Below, one piece after another: positions 1 to 5,141 of a stretch of 6,444 bases of DNA. This DNA comes from Nanobdellati archaeon (GTDB taxonomy: Archaea; EX4484-52; JAADEF01). Under the pieces are notes generated by a model. The model was not told the origin of the DNA. It was given only the letters and a program-made list of their open reading frames with translations, and did not search any database. The DNA lies in the NCBI GenBank assembly GCA_015520895.1, contig WAPH01000042.1:1-6444 (forward strand), in the 5' to 3' direction. The position numbers and the translations under genes are program-made. How positions within the stretch are numbered: position 1 is the stretch's first letter; every line of letters starts with the position of its first letter.

Positions 1-94
1 CTAATAGAACTGATCCTATTGTTGCTGAGATAGCTTTTTTAAGATTTGGTTTGTTTTTAATTTCTTTGGTTAAAGAGAATAATTTCTCTGCCAT
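1..94 (-). CDS. 5' end of an unidentified protein gene (partial, runs off the left edge)
   Basis: The minus strand reads from an ATG at 94-92 to the window edge without a stop, giving 31 residues that begin MAEKLFSLTKEIK and end in a hydrophobic run (AISATIGSVLL). The pattern is a lysine-rich, amphipathic start leading into what may be a membrane segment. No family is recognisable from so little. The start is supported by a TATA-like element about 26 nt upstream, which would give a leaderless mRNA beginning at this ATG. The tRNA-Gly gene lies upstream on the same strand. A real gene is likely because the reading frame and promoter geometry agree, but the product is unknown. Confidence 0.55.
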   Translation of the reverse strand, partial: MAEKLFSLTKEIKNKPNLKKAISATIGSVLL

Positions 95-120
95 AGAGAA
101 ATTAGGGCAGAGAAATTATT
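78..120. repeat. 15-bp perfect inverted repeat over a start codon
   Basis: The arm AATAATTTCTCTGCC at 78-92 is perfectly inverted at 106-120, with a 13-nt spacer. A third, shorter copy of the core (AGAGAAATTA) lies at 95-104, in direct orientation to 109-118 with a 14-nt offset. The repeat spans from the TATA element to the start codon of the partial minus-strand gene, a position where a bound regulator would block transcription initiation. It could instead form a hairpin in DNA. If the mRNA is leaderless, most of the structure is not transcribed, which favours an operator. Confidence 0.6.
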
Positions 121-124
121 TATA
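116..124 (-). promoter_or_regulatory. TATA element of the partial gene at the left edge
   Basis: The minus strand reads TATAAATAA, centred about 26 nt before the ATG at 94. This is the archaeal box A spacing that puts the transcription start at the first base of the start codon, so the message is probably leaderless. The element partly overlaps the outer arm of the inverted repeat at 78-120. Confidence 0.5.
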
Positions 125-178
125 GTTAACGGTTGAGAAATACAATAAATTGTCATACTCTTTACTCAAATTTCGAGA

Positions 179-249
179 TGCGCCGGCCGGGATTCGAACC
201 CGGGCCTCTGGCTTGGAAGGCCAGGATCATACCACTAGACCACCGGCGC
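179..249 (-). tRNA. tRNA-Gly (anticodon UCC)
   Basis: The minus strand folds into a complete 71-nt cloverleaf. It has an all-GC acceptor stem (GCGCCGG with CCGGCGC), T8 G9, and a D arm GTCT/TGAT whose last pair is a T-T mismatch. The anticodon stem is CTGGC/GCCAG around the loop CTTCCAA (anticodon TCC), followed by a 4-nt variable loop, a T arm CCGGG-TTCGAAT-CCCGG, and discriminator A. It should read GGA and possibly GGG. There is no intron, and CCA is not encoded (the next bases are TCT). About two thirds of bases are G or C in a very AT-rich setting, which suggests growth at high temperature. The gene is divergent from hisS. Confidence 0.97.
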
Positions 250-265
250 CTTGTAAAAATAACTT

Positions 266-286
266 TTAAAATATAATTTTAAAAAC
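266..286 (-). promoter_or_regulatory. Probable TATA region of the tRNA-Gly gene
   Basis: The minus strand contains an A/T-only run with overlapping TATA-like registers. The best is GTTTTTAAAATT at 286-275, nearly the same sequence as the TATA element before the L30e-like gene. Using the spacing seen at the protein genes here, transcription would begin at roughly 249-253, at or a few bases before the mature tRNA 5' end. The exact register is uncertain because the run is low in complexity. Confidence 0.45.
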
Positions 287-320
287 TTTAAGAGAGCCTT
301 CCTCTAATTTCTAAAATAAC

Positions 321-330
321 CTTTAAAAAC
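321..330 (+). promoter_or_regulatory. TATA element of the hisS operon
   Basis: CTTTAAAAAC lies with its T/A junction about 27 nt before the hisS ATG at 352. This spacing predicts a leaderless transcript, and no Shine-Dalgarno sequence is present before the ATG (the upstream bases are TAGTTTTATAT). A second AT-rich stretch directly before the ATG is too close to be a TATA box. Confidence 0.5.
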
Positions 331-351
331 ATTAACCTCTTAGTTTTATAT

Positions 352-1608
352 ATGGAACTTAAAAAACTCAAAGGTGTAAGAGACTACGGTCATAAAGAAG
401 CCTTACTTTTAGAAAAAATATTTATTACAGGCTCAGAATTGTTTAAACTCTATGGTTTTTTACCATTAGAAACAAGCAATCTCGAGAGATGGGAAGTGCT
501 AATAGCTAAAGATGTTAATGCGGGTGAAGCAATAAAAGAACAAACATACAATTTCAAAGATAAAGGGGGTAAGCATATAGGCTTAAGATTTGATTTAACT
601 ATATCTTTGATTAGATATATAGCAGAACATCAAAACATAAACATTCCTTTTAAACGCTATCAGATGGGTAAAGTATATAGATATGAAGAAGCTAAGAGAT
701 CCAGATATAGAGAATTCTTTCAATTTGATTTAGATGTAATAGGCGGAAAAAGTATAGCCTATGATGCTGAATTATTAAACATAGCATCTAATTTTCTCAA
801 TAAGCTTAATCTAAAAAATCATTATTTTCTTATAAATAATAGGAAAGTGGCAGAAGAATTCCTCAAAAAAAACTATCCTAAAATAAACCTTACTAAAGGA
901 TTAAGAACAATAGATAAAATTGATAAAATAGATAAAGAAGAATTTCTTAAAGAAGGATTCAAAGAAAAACATTATAATCTTATAAAATCAGAATTTAAAA
1001 GTTATGATGAGTTTGCAGAAGCAACAGGTATAGAATGCAAAGAACTAGAAGAATTAGATAATTATCTTCATTTAATGAACGTAAAGAATTACAAGTTTAG
1101 CTTAAAAATAGTAAGAGGTTTGGATTATTACACAGGTAATGTATTTGAAACATTCATTAAAAACTATGAAAAAATAGGCAGTATAGGGAGTGGTGGAAGA
1201 TATGATGAAGTATTTTCTAAAATAATTAAAAGAGATCTACCGTCTGTAGGATTTAGTTTCGGAGTAGATAGGATACTTGACATACTTCTTAAAGAAAAAG
1301 ATATATATTCGCCTTTGCAAGTTTTTATAGCATATACTTCCCCAAAATTATTAAATAAAGCTATAGAAATTAGAGAAAAACTGGTTAATAATAAAATTCC
1401 AACGTTTCTAAGTTATGATTTCAAAAATTTAACAAATCAGATCAAACAAGCATCACGAAGAGGCATAGAATGGCTATTAATTGTTGGTGAAAAAGATATT
1501 GCTCGTAATCTTTTAACATTAAGAAATCTTATCACAGGAAAAGAAGAAAAAATTAAAATTTATGATGTACCTCGCAGGATTGGATTTAGCAGGAAAAGAG
1601 AAAAATAA
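352..1608 (+). CDS. hisS: Histidyl-tRNA synthetase
   Basis: This cytoplasmic class II synthetase joins histidine to tRNA-His using ATP. All expected landmarks are present: the N-terminal GVRDYG segment (8-13), RFDLT (79-83), motif 2 with RYEEAKRSRYREFFQFDLD (110-128), the HisRS-specific histidine-binding motif VRGLDYYTGNVFE (254-266), GSGGRYD (279-285), and motif 3 in GFSFGVDRIL (300-309). From about 320 on is the anticodon-binding domain (PLQVFIAYTS onward). At 418 residues it is a normal length for a compact archaeal HisRS. The last 16 residues, rich in Arg and Lys, are encoded by bases that also encode the start of the next gene. A DKIDKIDKEE micro-repeat (188-197) lies in the insertion domain. 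First gene of a plus-strand operon, probably leaderless. Confidence 0.97.
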   Translation: MELKKLKGVRDYGHKEALLLEKIFITGSELFKLYGFLPLETSNLERWEVLIAKDVNAGEAIKEQTYNFKDKGGKHIGLRFDLTISLIRYIAEHQNINIPFKRYQMGKVYRYEEAKRSRYREFFQFDLDVIGGKSIAYDAELLNIASNFLNKLNLKNHYFLINNRKVAEEFLKKNYPKINLTKGLRTIDKIDKIDKEEFLKEGFKEKHYNLIKSEFKSYDEFAEATGIECKELEELDNYLHLMNVKNYKFSLKIVRGLDYYTGNVFETFIKNYEKIGSIGSGGRYDEVFSKIIKRDLPSVGFSFGVDRILDILLKEKDIYSPLQVFIAYTSPKLLNKAIEIREKLVNNKIPTFLSYDFKNLTNQIKQASRRGIEWLLIVGEKDIARNLLTLRNLITGKEEKIKIYDVPRRIGFSRKREK

Positions 1609-2098
1609 AACCGCCATAGCATTTTATGAAACATCAACTCGTAGTTTTATATTAAAAGAAGCATACAAAAATGAACAGATAATAAAAATTTTAGAAAAAT
1701 TCAATCCAAAAGTGATAGCTATAGATGCTCCTCTAACATTTCCTCTTTCAAATAAAGCTTTTAGAGAAGCTGAAAAACAACTAATTACAAAAGGTTTTAG
1801 ACCGTTGCCCTTAAACATGCCTTCTATAGAAATATTAGTTAAAAGGGCAATAAAACTAAAAGCCAGTATATATGGCATTTTAAATAACACAGAGGTTATA
1901 GAATGTTTTGCTTCTGCCTCTTTAAAAGTTCTTTATCTCAACAAAATAGAACTGGAAAAAAAATTAAAAAGAAAACTTGATAAAGACGATGTTGATGCTC
2001 TTGCTTGTGCATTAACTGCTTATTTTTATAAAAAAGGTAATTACGAAATATTAGGAAAAAAAGAAGAAGGAACTATAATACTACCCAAAATATTGTGA
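1562..2098 (+). CDS. DUF429 family protein, predicted RNase H-fold nuclease
   Basis: The product (178 residues, near the family's lower length range) has the DUF429 pattern. GLDLAG at 6-11 contains Asp8, VIAIDAPLTFP at 51-61 contains Asp55, EVIECFASAS at 111-120 contains Glu114, and KDDVDALACALTA at 141-153 contains Asp143 and Asp145. These acidic positions fit the metal-binding site of an RNase H-like fold, from which a nuclease role is predicted; the true substrate is not known to me. The start is ATG 1562 or the adjacent ATG 1565; both overlap the 3' end of hisS by 44-47 nt, and no clear ribosome site precedes them. Overlap with hisS and a 4-nt gap to aTrm56 suggest co-expression with tRNA metabolism genes. 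Confidence 0.85.
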   Translation: MMYLAGLDLAGKEKNKTAIAFYETSTRSFILKEAYKNEQIIKILEKFNPKVIAIDAPLTFPLSNKAFREAEKQLITKGFRPLPLNMPSIEILVKRAIKLKASIYGILNNTEVIECFASASLKVLYLNKIELEKKLKRKLDKDDVDALACALTAYFYKKGNYEILGKKEEGTIILPKIL

Positions 2099-2102
2099 AA
2101 GT

Positions 2103-2630
2103 ATGGGAGCAGAATTACTAAGATTAAGTCATCGAAAAGAAAGAGATAAAAGACTTACTACACATATCTTTCTGAGTTGCAGAATATTAGGTATATACAA
2201 TATATATTACACAGGAGATAAAGATGAAAAATTAGAAAAAAACATAAATAAAGTGGAAAAAAATTGGGGTAAATGTTTAAATGTTCAACATATCAAAAAA
2301 CCTTTAAAATTAATTGAAGAGAAGAAAAAAGAAGGTTATACTATCGTACATCTAACTATGTATGGAATACCTTATAAACAAAAAATTAATGAAATAAAAA
2401 AACTAAAAAATATTCTCATAATAATAGGCAGTGAAAAAGTTCCCTCTGAAATATACAAATTATCAGATTACAACATATCGATAGGCAATCAGCCCCATTC
2501 TGAATTAACCGCTCTTGTTATTTTAAGTTATGAACTCAATAATTGTAAACTAAAAGAATGTAGTGTCAAAAGCTTGTATAGAATAATACCTCAAGAAAAA
2601 GGAAAAAAGGTGGTAAGAAATGATAAGTAA
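2103..2630 (+). CDS. trm56: tRNA (cytidine(56)-2'-O)-methyltransferase aTrm56
   Basis: This archaeal SPOUT-class enzyme methylates the 2'-hydroxyl of C56 in the T loop of tRNAs using SAM. Diagnostic segments are the N-terminal LRLSHRKERDKRLTTHI (6-22), IVHLTMYGIP (81-90), and the C-terminal knot region with LIIIGSEKVP (105-114), DYNISIGNQPHSELTAL (122-138) and a final VILSYEL helix. The 175-residue length is typical for the family. The ATG follows the DUF429 stop by four bases, and the GTGAAAG just before it may serve as a weak ribosome site. The last 11 bases overlap the next gene. Its place beside hisS makes a tRNA maturation operon. Confidence 0.95.
   Translation: MGAELLRLSHRKERDKRLTTHIFLSCRILGIYNIYYTGDKDEKLEKNINKVEKNWGKCLNVQHIKKPLKLIEEKKKEGYTIVHLTMYGIPYKQKINEIKKLKNILIIIGSEKVPSEIYKLSDYNISIGNQPHSELTALVILSYELNNCKLKECSVKSLYRIIPQEKGKKVVRNDK
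2608..2613 (+). promoter_or_regulatory. Ribosome binding site of the 57-residue membrane protein
   Basis: AGGTGG sits 6 nt before the ATG at 2620, inside the end of aTrm56. It is a strong archaeal Shine-Dalgarno match and is the main argument that the short downstream frame is translated. Confidence 0.65.
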
Positions 2631-2793
2631 ATATGAAGTAGGTTTCTGGTTATTAATATTAGCAACAGCGTTTTTTCTTTGGTTGGCTCATCGCCATGAA
2701 TATGTAAGAAAAACAAAAATCATAAAAGAAGAGTATAAAATAGTATGGAAGAAATATTATCAATGGAAAGGTAAAAAAGAAGAAAAAAGATAA
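2620..2793 (+). CDS. Small single-pass membrane protein, function unknown
   Basis: A 57-residue frame begins MISKYEVGFW and ends GKKEEKR. Residues 8-23 form one hydrophobic segment (GFWLLILATAFFLWLA), followed by a 34-residue tail rich in Lys, Arg, Tyr and Trp. By the positive-inside rule, the tail should be cytoplasmic and the short N terminus outside. A strong AGGTGG ribosome site at 6-nt spacing and an 11-nt overlap with aTrm56 support a real, translationally coupled gene. I do not recognise a family. The basic, aromatic cytoplasmic tail could contact nucleic acid, ribosomes or lipid head groups, but nothing in the sequence decides this. It is the last gene of the hisS operon and ends 9 nt from the opposing surface protein gene. 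Confidence 0.75.
   Translation: MISKYEVGFWLLILATAFFLWLAHRHEYVRKTKIIKEEYKIVWKKYYQWKGKKEEKR
2771..2793 (-). terminator. Probable T-rich terminator of the surface-protein operon
   Basis: Just past the stop of secreted protein A (2803), the minus strand contains two T6 tracts at 2788-2783 and 2778-2773 separated by CTTC. Runs of T on the non-template strand are the usual archaeal intrinsic terminator. The same bases, read on the plus strand, encode the lysine-rich tail of the 57-residue membrane protein. No matching T tract follows that gene on the plus strand. Confidence 0.45.
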
Positions 2794-2802
2794 AGTTTCA
2801 AG

Positions 2803-3765
2803 TTATGCTGCACTTGCTACTACATACAAATAACCGGTCGGCAATGCTCCATCTGGTACTCCGTAAGGGATGTGAAGTTGTACATCCGCAACAATAGCAC
2901 CCCCTGGATATATCGGATTACCGCCGTTTAAAGTTAAACCGTCACTTCCAAAGGAAGTACATACACTAGCACCCGGTGCATCGGCATTCCATCTAAATAA
3001 TCTAAACTTACTACAATCGTAGGAAACAGCTATACAATAAGGAGTGCCATCTTCTCCAATAGCTAATCCGTCAATTATACCCCAGTTAGGATCTCCTGAT
3101 GCTGCTATCGTTGCCATAGTATATTGACCACCTACTAAATCAATAGTACCGGTATTAGTTACATTATGTGCATTTTTACCTACCACTAATTGTGCAGTTA
3201 CACCAGTAGTTCCATTACAATAAGTGTAAGCACCACTGACATTTATTGCCCAGAAATACTCTCTATTTGCATCTCTTATCTTACCAAAGCTTACTGTATT
3301 TGCCGGTTTGTTCAAATAAATGTAATCCACACTGCTATTGAACTCAATCCTATCTACGAACCAGTAATTAGTGTAAGATGCATTTTTCACCATTAGCCAA
3401 TTACCAGGATTGTAGTTATTTACATTACCTGTACCAAAAGGATTGGATGTTGGTTGAGTTACATTCAACCATACATAAGTTATGTCAGTAGAACCTAAGT
3501 TTTCTATTTCTATTTGAGAAAGCACCACTCCATCAACCGTATCACTATATTGAGTAACCACTGTTCCTGGATCGTGTGCACCCCAGTTCATACCTTGAGG
3601 CGTAACATCCACTATAGTTTTATTATTTATATTCACGACGATGTCTGCACTACTTGTCGCATTCACGTCATATGCATCTACTTTCCCGTAAGGAGTAAAC
3701 AATGCTACACCTACCAACGCCATAGCCGCAACAAAAATACCAACAACCTTGCTAAGCCCTTTCAT
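2803..3765 (-). CDS. Secreted surface protein A, paralogue of the protein at 4016-5020
   Basis: The 320-residue product has an N-terminal signal: basic MKGLSK, hydrophobic 7-24, and a possible signal peptidase I site after VDA (29-31). The rest looks beta-rich, with many Val, Thr, Asn and Gly and few Lys. It has eight N-x-S/T sequons (35, 48, 101, 128, 143, 175, 184, 201) and four cysteines (183, 244, 251, 269) matching those of its paralogue. The shared blocks are DVTPQGMNWG, IEIENLGSTDITYVW, NPFGTG, REYFWAINV, RWNADAPG and a C-terminal YPGG...PYGVP...TG. No C-terminal membrane anchor or sorting signal is visible. I do not recognise a named family; a glycosylated cell-surface or filament subunit is inference. 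It has a strong ribosome site but no obvious promoter of its own. GC content is clearly higher than in the housekeeping genes here. Confidence 0.9.
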   Translation of the reverse strand: MKGLSKVVGIFVAAMALVGVALFTPYGKVDAYDVNATSSADIVVNINNKTIVDVTPQGMNWGAHDPGTVVTQYSDTVDGVVLSQIEIENLGSTDITYVWLNVTQPTSNPFGTGNVNNYNPGNWLMVKNASYTNYWFVDRIEFNSSVDYIYLNKPANTVSFGKIRDANREYFWAINVSGAYTYCNGTTGVTAQLVVGKNAHNVTNTGTIDLVGGQYTMATIAASGDPNWGIIDGLAIGEDGTPYCIAVSYDCSKFRLFRWNADAPGASVCTSFGSDGLTLNGGNPIYPGGAIVADVQLHIPYGVPDGALPTGYLYVVASAA

Positions 3766-3770
3766 CCTGT

Positions 3771-3776
3771 ATCACC
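3771..3776 (-). promoter_or_regulatory. Ribosome binding site of secreted protein A
   Basis: The minus strand reads GAAGGTGATACAGG before the ATG at 3765. The GGTGAT core ends 5 nt before the start, an ideal archaeal Shine-Dalgarno. It lies in the 30-nt gap after the winged-helix gene, where no TATA element is evident, so translation from a shared mRNA is likely. Confidence 0.7.
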
Positions 3777-3795
3777 TTCTATTAAACATTTTTGA

Positions 3796-4011
3796 TCATA
3801 ACCACCAAACCATTTTCTTGTTCATACCTACTCTTGCTATCTTTTCTTCTCCCTTTATTACTCCCTTATCTTTGAGTTTATAACAATAAGTATTAGCAGT
3901 ACTCCATGAAACACCAATTTTTTTAGCTATCTGATAAGTGGATAAAGGCTTTTTTTCTTTTTTCAACAACTCTACTATTGCTTCCTCAACGCCTTTTATT
4001 TCTTTACTCAT
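3796..4011 (-). CDS. Small winged-helix DNA-binding protein between the two surface protein genes
   Basis: The 71-residue product is a single winged helix-turn-helix domain. It has helix 1 VEEAIVELLKKE (8-19), helix 2 LSTYQIAKKIG (23-33), recognition helix SWSTANTYCYKLKDKG (35-50) and a basic wing from 51 ending in VWWL. A role as a transcription regulator is inferred from the fold. The ATG at 4011 is preferred over an in-frame TTG at 4032, because it follows the stop of the upstream surface protein gene by 4 nt with GTGAT nearby; the TTG would extend the protein back into that gene. No ligand or dimerisation domain is present. Its place inside the surface-protein operon suggests it regulates this locus, which is inference. 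Confidence 0.87.
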   Translation of the reverse strand: MSKEIKGVEEAIVELLKKEKKPLSTYQIAKKIGVSWSTANTYCYKLKDKGVIKGEEKIARVGMNKKMVWWL

Positions 4012-4015
4012 AATA

Positions 4016-5020
4016 TCACGCCGACGAAACAAAAACTGTTACAGTCCCTGTGCTTAAATCTCCTTGTGCAGTACCATAAGGAACTCTAATTTTCACCCAT
4101 GCTTTGTAAAATCCACCAGGATAAATATACTCAGCACCGTTAATATATCCCGGAGCTAAATCACTACAGCTTGAAGGCAAACCAGAAGATGCTAAAAAAT
4201 CCGCATTCCATCTTACTAAATAAACTCTTGCACCAGTAGAAGGACAGTTTACAGGTATGAAAACACAATATTTTTCCCCTCCTCCGAAATCTATAGCCCC
4301 TACATCATATTGCTGACCATCTAATACTCCACCACCAGTATTAATAGTTACGGGTACAAAAGTGGTATAAAGATTATTTGTTAAATCCACATCTCCTGTC
4401 TGTGATTTTGTTTTAGGAGAAGTAATATTGATGTAAAGATTTCCGTCAGAACAATTAGTACCAACATAATTGCTAACATACTCAAAAAAGTATTCTTGAG
4501 TACCATTTCTTACTCGTCCAAAAATAACTCCTACTGCACCAAGATTTGTGTTAGGTACTTTAATATATAGAGGATCGTCCTCTTCATATTCCACTCTATT
4601 TATATACATAAATTTACTATCAGGAGCATTACTAGCAGAATTGTTAGCAATAACTATGAAATTTGCAGGATCATAAGCTTTAGGATCTCCTGTTGCAAAA
4701 GGACGAGATGAGGGAAAAGTATTATTAAACCACACTTTTGTAATATTTACAGAACCTATGTTCTCTATCCATATGTTCTCATAATTATTAGCTTCATAAT
4801 TGCTACCAAACTCTTCACCAGGAACAACATCGTACCATGAAAGAGAATCAGGATTTATATCAACCATAGTTTTAGCAGAAACATTTACAAATATCGTAAT
4901 AGTGTCGTTAGATGCTGCAGTAGGAGCATATACTATGTTCTTCGAAGAAAGTATTAATAATGCTAAAGATAATACAGTTACAACAGCAAAAACAAACTTA
5001 TTTATTGCTTTTCGATACAT
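4016..5020 (-). CDS. Secreted surface protein B, paralogue of the protein at 2803-3765
   Basis: From the ATG at 5020 the product has 334 residues. The signal comprises MYRKAINK, a hydrophobic stretch at about 9-25, and possible cleavage near VYA (30-32) or TAA (34-36). The mature part is beta-rich, with eight sequons and four cysteines (190, 252, 259, 285). The spacing between the first three (62 and 7) nearly equals that in protein A (61 and 7). Shared blocks include IENIGSVNITKVW, RPFATG, QEYFFEYV, EKYCVFIPVNC, RWNAD and YPGG...PYG...G.L.TG. ATG 5020 is chosen over an in-frame TTG at 5038 because the ribosome site AAGGGGAT lies between the two. It is the first gene of the surface operon. 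No named family is recognised; surface layer, pilus or adhesion roles are possible but unproven. Confidence 0.9.
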   Translation of the reverse strand: MYRKAINKFVFAVVTVLSLALLILSSKNIVYAPTAASNDTITIFVNVSAKTMVDINPDSLSWYDVVPGEEFGSNYEANNYENIWIENIGSVNITKVWFNNTFPSSRPFATGDPKAYDPANFIVIANNSASNAPDSKFMYINRVEYEEDDPLYIKVPNTNLGAVGVIFGRVRNGTQEYFFEYVSNYVGTNCSDGNLYINITSPKTKSQTGDVDLTNNLYTTFVPVTINTGGGVLDGQQYDVGAIDFGGGEKYCVFIPVNCPSTGARVYLVRWNADFLASSGLPSSCSDLAPGYINGAEYIYPGGFYKAWVKIRVPYGTAQGDLSTGTVTVFVSSA

Positions 5021-5023
5021 TTT

Positions 5024-5030
5024 ATCCCCT
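5024..5030 (-). promoter_or_regulatory. Ribosome binding site of secreted protein B
   Basis: The minus strand reads AGAAGGGGATAAA just before the ATG at 5020, with the purine-rich AGGGGAT ending 3 nt before it. It decides the start: the in-frame TTG at 5038 lies upstream of this site and would have to translate through it. Confidence 0.55.
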
Positions 5031-5050
5031 TCTATCAATATAAAAACATA

Positions 5051-5062
5051 TCGATATATCGA
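5051..5062. repeat. 12-bp palindrome upstream of the surface-protein operon
   Basis: TCGATATATCGA is a perfect palindrome 31-42 nt before the ATG of secreted protein B. It lies between the best TATA candidate and the start codon, near the expected transcription start. It overlaps a second palindrome, ATATCGATAT at 5048-5057. It is a candidate operator, perhaps for the winged-helix protein of the same operon. The AT-rich setting makes some palindromes likely by chance. Confidence 0.4.
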
Positions 5063-5065
5063 GAT

Positions 5066-5078
5066 ATTAAAATATTAT
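5066..5078 (-). promoter_or_regulatory. Candidate TATA element of the surface-protein operon
   Basis: The minus strand reads AATATTTTAATAT, centred about 52 nt before the ATG of secreted protein B. The expected transcription start near 5045 would leave a leader of about 25 nt containing the AGGGGAT ribosome site. An alternative TATA-like TTTTTATATT at 5038-5047 would give a leaderless message, which fits less well with a ribosome site being present. Confidence 0.35.
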
Positions 5079-5141
5079 TATAATGAAGGAATATATATAG
5101 ATTCTTAAAACACCACTAAGTAGTTACAGATATATTTATAT

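Noticed and set aside
78..120. Inverted repeat as a transcription terminator or CRISPR-like element
   Set aside because: There is no T tract in the right place after it, it overlaps a start codon, and there is no regular repeat-spacer array.
165..177. Near-palindrome CTCAAATTTCGAG just past the tRNA 3' end
   Set aside because: It is short and imperfect, with no clear role; it may be chance in AT-rich DNA.
1624..1890. Open minus-strand frame of 88 codons inside the DUF429 gene
   Set aside because: It lies antisense to a gene with clear conserved motifs, has no ribosome site or promoter, and its product resembles no family.
3190..3795. Two open plus-strand frames (3190-3396 and 3514-3795) opposite secreted protein A
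   Set aside because: Both are antisense to a well-supported coding gene, with biased Cys/His/Ile composition typical of reverse-frame translation.
4800..5108. Open plus-strand frame across the start of secreted protein B
   Set aside because: It covers the signal-peptide region in antisense and the AT-rich promoter, and has no ribosome site.
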